Shown in pieces: positions 51,867 through 61,273 of a stretch of DNA of 64,000 nucleotides (position 1 is its first letter; every line of letters starts with the position of its first letter). Position numbers and translations under genes: made by a program. The stretch is from Lentibacillus saliphilus. GTDB lineage: Bacteria; Bacillota; Bacilli; Bacillales; Amphibacillaceae. The stretch covers positions 158,886 through 222,885 of the forward strand of contig NZ_JABJXD010000005.1 of assembly GCF_019093865.1 (NCBI RefSeq), in the 5' to 3' direction. The notes beneath the pieces were generated by a model. That model did not search any database. It had not been told where the DNA came from and saw nothing but the letters and a program-made list of their open reading frames with translations.

Positions 51867-54122
51867 GTGGCAAAGGAACATACACCAAGAGAGACTGAAA
51901 GCTGCTGCAGCAAAGAAGAAAAAGAAATAACGACGTGCTGTAGTGAAACAGAGTCCCACATTTGTGAAAATGTTTCCCTAGATCAAAAAAATTCTATCGA
52001 TAAAAACCATGCCAAAGCAACAAGCGAAACACCAGGTATGAAGACGTATCAAGTAGACGGCATGGACTGTGGTAATTGTGCAAAAGGCATTGAAAAGCAT
52101 TTAAGTGCGTTATCAGGCGTACAAGCTGCCCATGTGTATTTTTCAACCGGACAAATGAAGCTGGCGCATACGTTAAGTGATGAGGCAATTGTGTCTGAGG
52201 TCGGGAAGCTTGGTTATACAGCGATCCCTGTGACACATCATCGGGAATCCACTCAGTCCATTACTAAAAAAACCGGCTATGCCCCGATCATGTTATCTGG
52301 CATTTTTATTGCAGCGGGCTTGGTTGGTCAATATATGGCGACGCCTGATTGGATGGTGGCTCTTCTATTTGCGACAGCCATGGTGATCAGCGGACGCAAA
52401 CCGGTTAAAGCGGCTTTTTACTCGATTAAAAGCCGTTCACTCGACATGAATGTGCTCATGTCAATGGCCGTCATTGGCGCTGCCATTATCGGAGAATGGC
52501 TGGAAGGGGCCATGGTTGTCTGGCTATTTGCCTTAGGTAATGTGCTGCAGGACCGATCAATGGAACAGACGCGGCAGTCCATTCGTGGCTTAATGGATAT
52601 GGCACCATCAAAAGCATGGGTTAAAACAGCTGACGGACTTGTAGAAAAAGCTGTCGAAAACATTGCGATCGGTGATGAGATCGTTGTAAAGCCTGGGGAC
52701 CGTATCCCACTTGATGGCAAGGTGCTTGCGGGTGTAACGAGTGTGAATCAAGCCCCCATTACGGGGGAGTCAATCCCTGTTGATAAAACGGTTGGTGACA
52801 TTGTATACGCTGGCACAATCAACGAAAGCGGATCGCTCGATATCGAAGTGACGAAGCTTGCTGAAGACACGGCGCTCTCGAAAATCATTCACATGGTTGA
52901 AGACGGGCAGGAACAACGTGCGCCTACTCAAGCATTCATCGATCGATTTGCCGCGATTTATACGCCGATCGTCTTTGTTTTGGCACTTGCAATCATTGTC
53001 CTACCGCCATTATTCGGTTTCGGAGCATGGAGTGATTGGGCGTATAAAGGGTTAGCCCTTTTAATCGTTGCCTGCCCATGTGCGCTCGTCATTTCAACAC
53101 CGGTTGCAATTGTCTCAGCCATTGGCAATGCCGCCAAGCAAGGTGTTCTCATTAAAGGTGGAACCTTTTTGGAAAAAGCCGGTCATATTGATGCGATTGC
53201 CTTTGATAAAACAGGAACACTCACAGAGGGCAAGCCTGATGTGACAGACGTGAAGCTGGTTTGTGGTACGCATGAAGATGTGCTCGCTGTTGCGCGAACG
53301 CTTGAGGAATATTCAACACATCCAATAGCTAAAACGATCGTCACCCATGCCCGTGACGAAGGTATTCAAGCAAAAGCAGGTGCGTTGTTTACCAATCTAC
53401 CCGGTCGAGGCGTGCAAGCAACGATTGCTGGCGACGTCTATTATGCTGGTAATCAAAAGCTGTTTATTGAACTGGAGAATCTGCCTGCTGATGTAAAAGG
53501 AACGGTTGAAGGTTTGCAGCGGCAAGGTAAAACGATCGTTATCGTCGGAACAAATAGAACGATACTTGGCGTCATTGCGGTTGCTGATACGATACGCCCA
53601 ATGACAGTAAACGCAATTGATGCGCTTAAACAAAGTGGTGTTAAACAACTCGTGATGCTGACGGGTGATCAAGAAAACACAGCCAAAAATATTGCCCAAG
53701 TCGCCCATGTTAATCGCTATTTTGCGGGGTTACTCCCAGAGGATAAGGTACGTGCGATTCAACAATTGCAGCATGAGGGCTTTAAAGTCGCCATGGTCGG
53801 TGATGGCATAAATGATGCGCCCGCACTTGCAACGTCTGACCTTGGCATTGCGATGGGCGGAGCGGGGACAGATACAGCGATGGAGACAGCGGATATTGTT
53901 TTGATGGCAGATAACTTAGAAAAGCTGCCACATACCATTCGGCTAAGTCGGCGGGCGTTACGTATTATAAAGCAAAACGTCTGGTTCTCGCTCATCATTA
54001 AATTCGCTGCTCTTGCACTCATTTTCCCAGGCTGGTTAACGCTCTGGCTTGCTGTTTTAAGCGATACGGGTGCTGCCATCCTCGTCATTCTCAACGCTCT
54101 ACGCCTCTTGAAAGCAAAGTAA
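51867..54122 (+). CDS. cadA: Heavy-metal-translocating P1B-type ATPase (cadmium/zinc exporter)
   Basis: About 751 residues. A Cys-rich head (SCCSKEE, TTCCSET) precedes an HMA domain with GMDCGNC. The actuator TGES is in APITGESIPV. The ion-binding CPC is in ACPCALVIS, the phosphorylation site DKTGTLTEG, the HP motif in STHPIAKT and the hinge GDGINDAPAL. The CPC plus N-terminal CC pairs fit a Cd2+/Zn2+ exporter. GTG at 51867 is eight bases after AGGAGG; a GTG nine bases upstream overlaps that site. Ends at a strong bidirectional terminator. Confidence 0.93.
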   Translation: MAKEHTPRETESCCSKEEKEITTCCSETESHICENVSLDQKNSIDKNHAKATSETPGMKTYQVDGMDCGNCAKGIEKHLSALSGVQAAHVYFSTGQMKLAHTLSDEAIVSEVGKLGYTAIPVTHHRESTQSITKKTGYAPIMLSGIFIAAGLVGQYMATPDWMVALLFATAMVISGRKPVKAAFYSIKSRSLDMNVLMSMAVIGAAIIGEWLEGAMVVWLFALGNVLQDRSMEQTRQSIRGLMDMAPSKAWVKTADGLVEKAVENIAIGDEIVVKPGDRIPLDGKVLAGVTSVNQAPITGESIPVDKTVGDIVYAGTINESGSLDIEVTKLAEDTALSKIIHMVEDGQEQRAPTQAFIDRFAAIYTPIVFVLALAIIVLPPLFGFGAWSDWAYKGLALLIVACPCALVISTPVAIVSAIGNAAKQGVLIKGGTFLEKAGHIDAIAFDKTGTLTEGKPDVTDVKLVCGTHEDVLAVARTLEEYSTHPIAKTIVTHARDEGIQAKAGALFTNLPGRGVQATIAGDVYYAGNQKLFIELENLPADVKGTVEGLQRQGKTIVIVGTNRTILGVIAVADTIRPMTVNAIDALKQSGVKQLVMLTGDQENTAKNIAQVAHVNRYFAGLLPEDKVRAIQQLQHEGFKVAMVGDGINDAPALATSDLGIAMGGAGTDTAMETADIVLMADNLEKLPHTIRLSRRALRIIKQNVWFSLIIKFAALALIFPGWLTLWLAVLSDTGAAILVILNALRLLKAK

Positions 54123-54125
54123 ATG

Positions 54126-54166
54126 AAAAAAGGTTGCCCAGACACGTGTTCTAGGCAACCTTTTTT
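54126..54166. terminator. Bidirectional terminator between cadA and symporter
   Basis: AAAAAAGGTTGCC pairs perfectly with GGCAACCTTTTTT around a 15-base loop, serving both convergent genes. Confidence 0.9.
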
Positions 54167-54197
54167 CACTTCAACTAAGCCTTCCGTGCTCTATCCG

Positions 54198-55430
54198 TTA
54201 AGAGGCTTTTAATTGCTTTTTTGTTTCTGAGCGGTCTACCACAGCGGCGCCGATTATATCACCCATCACATTCGAGGCGGTTCCTGCCATGCCGATAAGG
54301 GCATCGACACCAGCGATGAGTGCGACGATTTCAAGTGGCAGGTTGAACATAGCTAAAACAGCGGACAACGTGACCAATCCAGCTGCGGGCACCCCGGCCG
54401 TTCCGACAGAAAGCAGCGTACCAATTAACACGATGACAAGAAAGTCGGTCACTGATAAGTTTAACCCGGTTATATTGGCGGCGAATACGAGTGAGACCCC
54501 CATGCGCAACGCACCACCATCCGAATTAAACACCGCACCTAACGGTAATGAAAAGTTCGCAGTCGTTTCAGATACGCCGGTTTTTTTAGCGGCATCAATT
54601 GCAATCGGTAGCGTAGCAATACTGCTCGATGTGAAAAAGGCTGTCAGAAAAGCCTCTTTTGTTTGCCCTACAAATTGCCGGATTGAATACCCTGATACCT
54701 TTAAAAACGCTGTATACACAAGCAACATTAACAAGGCAATACCGATATAAAACACAGCGACAAACTGGAGAAGTGATGCGAGCGTACTCCAGCCTTGACC
54801 GCCAAACGATGTTGCACTGATCGCAAATACCCCGATAGGCGCATACAGGAGGATGCCTTGTAAAATCTTGAAGAACATATCGTTCAATGCGGTAAAGAAC
54901 GTATTCAATAGCTCGCCATATTCGTTCGTCTTTTTGTCTGTTGAATACCTCATGACAGAAATGGCAATGCCAATGATCACAGCAATAAACAAGATTGCCA
55001 TTAAATCACCAGCTGTAAATGCCTGAAATATATTTTTCGGTACAATTTGTAGCAGTACATCCGAAAAAGACGGTGTCTCTGGCTGTTCCACCTGGGCATC
55101 TGGTAGTGTCAGGTTTTCGCCAGGGTTAATCCACAGGGCAAGACCGAGACCAATTAAAACGGCTGCAGCGGTCGTAGCCATATAGTAGAGTAATAGTTTA
55201 CCACCCATTCGGCCGAGCTGCTTCGTATTCATGCTGTCTACGGCTAAAACAACCGTCAAAAAAATAACCGGTATCGCAATTAAGCTTAATAAATGAATGA
55301 GAAGTGTTCCGAGAGGCTCAAGAAATGTCACCTCATTACCAAATAAAAGTCCGACGATGATACCGAGTGCGAACCCGATGGTCATCTTTATAACAAGGGA
55401 TGTGCGCTTATAAGCTGTCCATAATTGCAT
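54198..55430 (-). CDS. Dicarboxylate/amino acid:cation symporter (DAACS family)
   Basis: A 410-residue transporter with eight spans and two re-entrant loops. Family motifs: TSSSIATLPIAI (Ser-rich HP1), LPLGAVFNSDGGALRMG (NMDGT equivalent in TM7) and GIAGTASNVMGD-like HP2 (LIGMAGTASNVMGD). The altered TM7 motif (NSDGG for NMDGT) may change cation or substrate binding. Likely substrates are glutamate, aspartate, serine or C4 acids. Single gene. Confidence 0.92.
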   Translation of the reverse strand: MQLWTAYKRTSLVIKMTIGFALGIIVGLLFGNEVTFLEPLGTLLIHLLSLIAIPVIFLTVVLAVDSMNTKQLGRMGGKLLLYYMATTAAAVLIGLGLALWINPGENLTLPDAQVEQPETPSFSDVLLQIVPKNIFQAFTAGDLMAILFIAVIIGIAISVMRYSTDKKTNEYGELLNTFFTALNDMFFKILQGILLYAPIGVFAISATSFGGQGWSTLASLLQFVAVFYIGIALLMLLVYTAFLKVSGYSIRQFVGQTKEAFLTAFFTSSSIATLPIAIDAAKKTGVSETTANFSLPLGAVFNSDGGALRMGVSLVFAANITGLNLSVTDFLVIVLIGTLLSVGTAGVPAAGLVTLSAVLAMFNLPLEIVALIAGVDALIGMAGTASNVMGDIIGAAVVDRSETKKQLKAS

Positions 55431-55620
55431 CCTTTATATCAACACCTTTGTATGATTTGATATTCATTCTAACAAACAAACTGTACCAATGTATAATTTG
55501 AACGCTTAATAAGGTATGTATGATGTAAATTGAGGGCGTCTGCACAGATTATGCATATGTATCAGTTAACATGTGTGTTCACTGAGAGATGTATAGTAAG
55601 CTAAGGGGTGAGGATGATTC

Positions 55621-56352
55621 ATGTTCGATCTGTTTAATAAGATCAGCAATGCTTTAATTGGATCAGTTATGGAGTTAGCGTATGGCTTTGAGCATTTGCC
55701 GCTCTTATTCGCACTTTTCCTCGGCTTAGTTGGGGCGGTTGCACCGTGTCAATTGACGGGAAATGTGAGTGCCATTACGATATATGGCAATCGGTCGTTA
55801 ACGCAAAACGTCCCGTGGCTGCATGTCACAATGTTTATCGTTGGTAAGCTTGTCGCTTTTTCTGGATTAGGGCTGTTCATATGGTGGCTCGGTCAAGACA
55901 TCTATCAACAATTGACGTTGATGCTGCCGTCACTGCGAAAGGCAATCGGACCATTATTAATCGTCATCGGTTTGTTTATGGTCGGTTTATTGAAAATGAA
56001 ATGGTCATGGTCAATCGGGCGGTTAAACGTCAAACGGTTTAATGATAGCTCTATCGGGAGCTTTTTATTAGGGTTTACGATTACACTCGCCTTTTGCCCG
56101 ACGATGTTTATGCTGTTTATGTTTACATTAATGCCTGTCGTCATTGTATCCCCCTATGGGGCTGTGTTACCTGCAATTTTTGGCATCGGCACGTCACTGC
56201 CTTTATTGATCGTCATCTTTTTAATATGGTATTTTGGTGCAAGTGGTGTCATATTAAAGCGTAGTCGAAAGGTTGGGGCGATCGTTCAGCGCGTCGCTGG
56301 CGTAGTTCTTATCCTTATAGGGGTTTTAGATACAATGACGTATTGGAACTAA
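55621..56352 (+). CDS. CcdA/DsbD-like transmembrane protein
   Basis: A 243-residue protein with about six spans arranged as two similar halves. One half carries APCQLTGN (PC in the first span) and the other FCPTMFM (CP in the fourth), the pair of membrane cysteines used by CcdA/DsbD-type proteins to carry electrons across the membrane. It resembles the UreH/SafE-like branch. It is followed after 12 bases by a two-component system, so an envelope redox or metal stress role is possible. ATG with AAGGGGTGAGG. Confidence 0.8.
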   Translation: MFDLFNKISNALIGSVMELAYGFEHLPLLFALFLGLVGAVAPCQLTGNVSAITIYGNRSLTQNVPWLHVTMFIVGKLVAFSGLGLFIWWLGQDIYQQLTLMLPSLRKAIGPLLIVIGLFMVGLLKMKWSWSIGRLNVKRFNDSSIGSFLLGFTITLAFCPTMFMLFMFTLMPVVIVSPYGAVLPAIFGIGTSLPLLIVIFLIWYFGASGVILKRSRKVGAIVQRVAGVVLILIGVLDTMTYWN

Positions 56353-56364
56353 AAGAGGGTTGTT

Positions 56365-57741
56365 ATGTTCAATAAATTATCGCTCAAAATCGGATTGTTA
56401 TTTTTAGTATTTATGCTGCTCATTGAGACATTTTTGTTTTTCGTTTTATATTATAACCTGGCGGATGATCGCATCGATGAAGTCATGGAGAGCTTGCTTG
56501 CAAGGGGAAATACGCACCGCGATGTTCTAGAGGATCATTTTGATGAGTCTACTTTACAGCATGTCGGCATTATGGAGTCAGCTTCTGAATACACCGTCGT
56601 CATTACTGATGAAACGGGTGAAGTGACCACGGCATCGGGTGCTATAGAACCAGAAATGGCGGCGATCATTGCACAAGGTGAACACGAGGGTGTTCCTCAA
56701 CAAGGTGAGGTTGTTGAAAGCAATTGGCAGGACGTCGCATTTATTGCAACAGAAAGTCCCATAACGATTGACGGCACACACAAAGGACATGTGTACATGT
56801 TTGCATCGACCAATCTAGTGAAAAATATGATTGGACAGCTCGCCGGTCAGTTTATTTTGATTGGCATTATAACGCTTGGTGCAACGGTAATCATTGCATT
56901 TATTTTATCTGAGCTCATTGCACAGCCATTGATTAAAATGAAGGAAGCGACTGAACAGATTAGTACTGGCAAGCCAAAGGTCACGTTGAATACTGAGCGT
57001 CACGATGAACTGGGCGATCTCGCTCGAGCGATAACGACGCTTGCTAATGATTTAGAGCAGGTGAAACGGGCACGTCACGACTTTTTGTCCAGTATTTCTC
57101 ACGAGCTCCGAACACCGTTAACGTATATTAAAGGGTATGCGGATATTTTGCATAAGCAAGACTTATCTCCTGACAATGTTGATCGCTTTACATCCATTAT
57201 TCATGAAGAAAGTGAACACATGTCGCGATTAATCAAGGATTTGTTTGATTTGGCAAAGCTTGATCAAAATGAATTCGTCATCCGCCGTGAACGAATTGTG
57301 TTATGTCAGCTCGTAACTACGGTGGCCGAACGCATGGAGCCTGCCTTCGCAAGAAAAGACATTGCTTTGGAGGTCGATTGTAATTTCGATACCGAGGTTG
57401 CTGTTGATTCGGATCGTTTTCAGCAAGTATTGATGAATGTGTTAGATAATGCACTTAAACATACAGATAGTGGTGGGGAAGTCTCGCTCACTGTCGCTGA
57501 TCAAACAAATACTGTCACCATAGCGATTGCGGATAACGGTGAAGGCATTCCAGAGGAGGATCTTCCTCATGTGTTTGAGCGGCTGTATCGTGTTGAAAAA
57601 TCACGCTCACGAAAAAGTGGCGGTACAGGACTTGGTCTCGCGATTGCAAAAGAAATTATGACAGCACATCAAGGGTCAATTGACATTGAAAGTGACCGAG
57701 GCAATGGGACGACGGTCTTTATTCGATTGAAAAAGGAGTGA
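56365..57741 (+). CDS. Sensor histidine kinase (BaeS/ResE-like)
   Basis: 458 residues. TM1 is near 8-28, an extracellular sensor of about 125 residues follows, then TM2 (about 157-180). HAMP (QPLIKMKEATEQISTGK), HisKA with ISHELRTPLTYIKGY and the ATPase domain (NVLDNALKHT, DNGEGIPEEDLP, TGLGLAIAKEI) complete it. It starts 12 bases after the CcdA-like gene and precedes its regulator by seven bases. Confidence 0.93.
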   Translation: MFNKLSLKIGLLFLVFMLLIETFLFFVLYYNLADDRIDEVMESLLARGNTHRDVLEDHFDESTLQHVGIMESASEYTVVITDETGEVTTASGAIEPEMAAIIAQGEHEGVPQQGEVVESNWQDVAFIATESPITIDGTHKGHVYMFASTNLVKNMIGQLAGQFILIGIITLGATVIIAFILSELIAQPLIKMKEATEQISTGKPKVTLNTERHDELGDLARAITTLANDLEQVKRARHDFLSSISHELRTPLTYIKGYADILHKQDLSPDNVDRFTSIIHEESEHMSRLIKDLFDLAKLDQNEFVIRRERIVLCQLVTTVAERMEPAFARKDIALEVDCNFDTEVAVDSDRFQQVLMNVLDNALKHTDSGGEVSLTVADQTNTVTIAIADNGEGIPEEDLPHVFERLYRVEKSRSRKSGGTGLGLAIAKEIMTAHQGSIDIESDRGNGTTVFIRLKKE

Positions 57742-57748
57742 TCGGCAC

Positions 57749-58426
57749 ATGACAAAGGTGCTCTTAATTGATGATGAACCACGGATGCTTGATTTATTAG
57801 AGCTGTATTTAGCGCCACACGGATACACGTGTAAAAAAATGTCCAATTCGCTAGAGGCATTGGACCATTTAGAATCATATGTCTATGATTTAGTCTTGTT
57901 GGATGTCATGATGCCGGAAATGGATGGCTGGACGTTAGGAAAAAAAATCCGTACCATATCTGACGTTCCAATTATTATGATTACGGCACTGGATCAGCAT
58001 GAAGATATTGTGAAAGGGCTGAAGCTAGGGGCGGATGATTATATAACGAAGCCATTAAATGAACAAGAATTGTTAGCGCGAATAGAGGCCGTTCTTCGGC
58101 GCAGCGGGTCAAAAACAAAAGTAGAGCTTAATGGACTCGTATGGAATGAAACGACTTTCACCCTTTCATTTAAAAATGAGCCAATTAAACTGACACCAAA
58201 AGAATTTTCAATGGTCGGGTATTTAATGAAAAACCCGGAACAGGTTTTCTCCAGAGAAAAGCTCATTGAATTAATTTGGGGACTCGATTCCTATACTGGT
58301 GGCAGAACGATTGACTCTCACGTCCGCAACGTACGGGAAAAGATTCGTGTCGCAGGGTTTCCGGTCGACGACCACTTTAAAACCGTCTGGGGCGTTGGCT
58401 ATAAATGGACAAATCAGGAATCATGA
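57749..58426 (+). CDS. OmpR-family response regulator
   Basis: 225 residues. The receiver has IDDEP, phospho-Asp in LLDVMMPEMDGW, Thr in MITALD and Lys in ITKPL. The winged helix has LTPKEFSMVGYLMKNPEQVFSREKL and ends WGVGYKW. Partner of the preceding kinase. Probable targets are the CcdA-like gene and the small secreted protein downstream, which is inferred from position only. Confidence 0.93.
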   Translation: MTKVLLIDDEPRMLDLLELYLAPHGYTCKKMSNSLEALDHLESYVYDLVLLDVMMPEMDGWTLGKKIRTISDVPIIMITALDQHEDIVKGLKLGADDYITKPLNEQELLARIEAVLRRSGSKTKVELNGLVWNETTFTLSFKNEPIKLTPKEFSMVGYLMKNPEQVFSREKLIELIWGLDSYTGGRTIDSHVRNVREKIRVAGFPVDDHFKTVWGVGYKWTNQES

Positions 58427-58518
58427 CAGCATCTGTTTCTAGTTGGTCACATAATCTTGATCATTTCTTCACATTTATTGATTACCCTTAAAGTAAGCAA
58501 TTGAAGGGAGGAAGGATC

Positions 58519-58725
58519 ATGAAGAAAAAAGTGACAGCTCTTGTTTTCACATCATTACTTCTATTTGGTATGGGTGGTATCGTCTTTGCCCATGATGACA
58601 CATCTAACGAATCCAACAGATCTAATGACGACTGGGGATATGAAGAGATGGTACCATTTATGAAGGACGTGCATCCGAACTTAAGCGATGAACAATTTGA
58701 ACAAATGTATGAGTTCTGCCATTAA
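58519..58725 (+). CDS. Small secreted protein
   Basis: 68 residues with a signal peptide (KKKVTALVFTSLLLFGMGGIVFA, cut after AHA-like VFAHD) and a short acidic mature part ending VHPNLSDEQFEQMYEFCH. The terminal Cys-His and the Met residues could bind a metal such as copper, but this is conjecture. ATG at 58519 follows GGAGGAAGG. Closely downstream of the two-component system. Confidence 0.65.
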   Translation: MKKKVTALVFTSLLLFGMGGIVFAHDDTSNESNRSNDDWGYEEMVPFMKDVHPNLSDEQFEQMYEFCH

Positions 58726-58743
58726 GTTTATTTGAATATGGAT

Positions 58744-58960
58744 CGGGACTGGGATGTACTTAAAGTTTAACGCAAAACACGAACAAAGCTCTACATTAGC
58801 TCAGGAAATATACGCAGACTCCGGCGGGAGGAAAGGCCTAGGCGAGACCCCGCAGTGCGTTAGCACGAGGAGGCTCACCAGCCGCCCGCGGAAAGCGAAG
58901 TATATTTCCTGAGCGGTCGTATTGTTCTTTATTTGGTTAACCTTTTTTGTCCTAGTCTCG
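58744..58960. repeat. Dispersed repeat, copy C
   Basis: Ends CGGGACTGGGATG and TGTCCTAGTCTCG form an imperfect terminal inverted repeat. TTAAAGTTTAAC, GAACAA, GGAAATATACGCAGACTCC and CAGCCGCCCGCGG segments match copies B and D, in inverted orientation to B. It lacks the central CCAACAGGATGTTGG part. It lies between convergent genes. Confidence 0.72.
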
Positions 58961-58979
58961 CTTTTTTTAAATGATCCGA

Positions 58980-59501
58980 TTAAAACATCGTGTCGAATGA
59001 TTCAAGCAAAATAAACAGCCCTGCGATGGCGCCACTCATTGTAAGCGGTGATAGCCAGCGAATGATACCTTTATGCTGCAATTGCTCGGCCATCATATAC
59101 ATAAGCGTGAACAATGAACCGACAAACAAAAAGAACATCACCTTGGTCATGGCATCCGCATATTCAAGTGAAATCATCGCACCGAGCATGGTCCCCATCA
59201 TGCCACCCATTAAACCAGACATAATCCCATCAAGCACAGCTATTAAGCTAGAGAAAATACCTGAAACAAAACCAAGACATATGCCAATCAGCATCCCCCA
59301 CACCGTCGCTTCAAAATAGGCATCAGACAACGTAATCCCTAAGATAAGCCCGACTAAAAGACCGCCACCCATGCCTACAGTCATAGCGATCATCATCCCT
59401 GTCATAACAGGGAGACGATGTCGATATTTAATGTTCAGCATCATAATGCCCGCTATCAATAAGCCACTCACTAATACAATCATCACTAGAGACACATTCA
59501 T
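58980..59501 (-). CDS. Met/Gly-rich membrane protein
   Basis: 173 residues with about five spans packed with Met and Gly (TGMMIAMTVGMGGGLLVG, IMSGLMGGMMGTMLGAMI). Methionine-rich helices of this kind occur in copper-handling proteins, though they can also be simple packing motifs. ATG at 59501 follows GGAGGG. It converges on the small secreted protein with a dispersed repeat between. Family not recognised. Confidence 0.7.
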   Translation of the reverse strand: MNVSLVMIVLVSGLLIAGIMMLNIKYRHRLPVMTGMMIAMTVGMGGGLLVGLILGITLSDAYFEATVWGMLIGICLGFVSGIFSSLIAVLDGIMSGLMGGMMGTMLGAMISLEYADAMTKVMFFLFVGSLFTLMYMMAEQLQHKGIIRWLSPLTMSGAIAGLFILLESFDTMF

Positions 59502-59870
59502 CGTTTTACCCTCCAACAGTCTGTCCACATGCATAGTCCATTATATTAATCTGTTTTTGGGATTATTCATGATGAAAAGAGACCTGCGGTGATATGTCAA
59601 AAGATAAATAAACACGTATGGCGTTATTAAGATTCAATTTAATCAAATCATTTCTTCAGATGAAAGTAAAATAAGAATTTAATTTTTATGTTATCTACAA
59701 TCTTTTATAGTCTAAAAGTATGATTTTTAACCCGAAAAATGATTCTAAAGGTTCACGCAATTTTTGTAATCCTTCGATATGATGATAGAGATGACAAAAA
59801 TGGTTAAAATTCCCTACGTTTGTATAAGGTCTGTTATATTTAACACATTTAATCACGGAGGAGATTTCAT
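59502..59870. other. AT-rich intergenic region without a gene
   Basis: It separates the divergent Met/Gly-rich and lipoprotein genes. Promoters for both must lie here, but no clear consensus pair, repeat or RNA motif was found. Confidence 0.4.
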
Positions 59871-60515
59871 ATGAAGATGGGGCGTTACATACGATTATTC
59901 GGTATGGCAATACTTATTGTCGCCTTACTTGGAGGCTGCTTTGGCGGGGACGATGCTGAAAAGACGGACGGCACAGGTAATAGCAATGATTCACAAACGA
60001 CTTCTGGAAATAATGATCAGCCTGAGAATGAGAGTGACACCGACAACACCGAGACGACTGATGAAAATGATGAAGCTGAAAAAGAAGAAGACGACGCTTC
60101 AGGAGATGAGAACTCAAAAGGCGTTGCACCGAAGTCAGCCTCAGAACAAGTGTCATTTACGCAAGTCACTTGGTTCTTTGGCTCTCCAAAGCGACAAACA
60201 GAACCTGGTGTATGGTACTATACAGCAGAAGACCACCCTGCCAACCTTGAAGATACGTTTGATTGGGAGGAAGAAGATGTACTCCTATGGCAAATTGGGG
60301 ATGAAAAGTATGGTGGCTACAGTGCTGACACAGAAAAACTGGAGATCGTTGACGAAAACTTAATCAAAATTGTTGTATCCTTTGATGAAGATGGTCCTGA
60401 TGAATCGAACCCAGATCGCATGCCACGAAATTATATATCAGTAGAAAAAGGGGCCCTGGATGGGAAGAGCTTTTACGTTGAAACAGTAGATGGAGAAGAG
60501 CTGTCATTGGAGTAA
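59871..60515 (+). CDS. Hypothetical acidic lipoprotein
   Basis: A 214-residue lipoprotein with lipobox LGGC (Cys23), a 60-residue Asn/Ser/Asp/Glu/Thr-rich linker and a C-terminal domain of about 110 residues with several aromatic residues (VTWFFGSPKRQTEPGVWYYTAEDHP). The very acidic linker is common in surface proteins of salt-tolerant bacilli. No family recognised. ATG follows GGAGGAG. Ended by a hairpin at 60613. Confidence 0.75.
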   Translation: MKMGRYIRLFGMAILIVALLGGCFGGDDAEKTDGTGNSNDSQTTSGNNDQPENESDTDNTETTDENDEAEKEEDDASGDENSKGVAPKSASEQVSFTQVTWFFGSPKRQTEPGVWYYTAEDHPANLEDTFDWEEEDVLLWQIGDEKYGGYSADTEKLEIVDENLIKIVVSFDEDGPDESNPDRMPRNYISVEKGALDGKSFYVETVDGEELSLE

Positions 60516-60612
60516 ACAGACTGTAAAGTGGAACGGCTTCAAGCAAGTGTTCGAGCTTTCGCTTATGAATAGATGTCATATAAATAACTCAACTCAAAAC
60601 GTCGTAAACGTG

Positions 60613-60642
60613 AAAAGATGCCACCGTCGAGGGGCATCTTTT
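60613..60642 (+). terminator. Terminator after acidic lipoprotein gene
   Basis: AAAAGATGCC pairs with GGCATCTTTT around a ten-base loop. Confidence 0.8.
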
Positions 60643-60672
60643 ATGTTGCGTCAATTACGTTAAAAGACATTT

Positions 60673-60912
60673 CTAAGATTCAAAGAGATAACCTAAAAAC
60701 ATGACGATATAAAAACTAAATGTCATGATGACATTTAAAACTGGCAATATAATGCTTTTACCTAAAGCACCAAACGCAATACCAATTGGTCCGACGATAT
60801 AAACTAAAAGCCAAAGCGGACTTGAAACAGAAAATACGATATTAGGGATCCAAATTAGAATACAAAGCACAAAACAGAGCAATGACCATTTTTTAAGTCG
60901 AGCAGCATCCAT
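60673..60912 (-). CDS. Small membrane protein, two to three spans
   Basis: 79 residues, mostly hydrophobic (LLCFVLCILIWIPNIVF; LWLLVYIVGPIGIAFGALG; VLNVIMTFSFYIVMFLGYLF) with a short basic N-terminus. ATG at 60912 has AAAGGTGG upstream; a GTG two codons earlier overlaps that site. No family recognised. Confidence 0.6.
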   Translation of the reverse strand: MDAARLKKWSLLCFVLCILIWIPNIVFSVSSPLWLLVYIVGPIGIAFGALGKSIILPVLNVIMTFSFYIVMFLGYLFES

Positions 60913-61273
60913 TGCCACCCACCTTTAACCTCATTGTATTGGTAGCAGCCGTTTCCTTTTGCTTGAATGGTAGCATACAGCGGTACATGCTAGGGTATAT
61001 ATTTTAAATAAACATATCATTTTAATTGTTAGGTTTATTGTAAGCGACGAAAATTTTAAACCAATAGGAAGGGAGGCCTAAACGTTCTAGGGAACCAGTA
61101 ATATATGAGATGTTAAAAACAACGAAACATAATAAGCAGTTCCAATCTCGAGGAGACAATAAAACATACAGCATCAATCTATGAAAACCATTTCATAAAT
61201 CCCAATAAAGTTGTGGAAAAATTGCCTTAATCGTGATAAAATTTAAGGAGAGATGCTAAAGGGGAATCTGCCT
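60913..61273. other. Intergenic region, no gene seen
   Basis: About 360 AT-rich bases between divergent genes. A GGAAGGGAGGCC stretch at 61069-61080 resembles a ribosome binding site, but no open frame of useful length follows. Otherwise unremarkable. Confidence 0.35.

Noticed and set aside
59917..60363. A 148-residue basic protein overlapping the acidic lipoprotein
   Set aside because: It is a frame shadow of the Glu/Asp-rich linker (GAN-rich codons read as Met/Lys/Arg) and lacks a start site.
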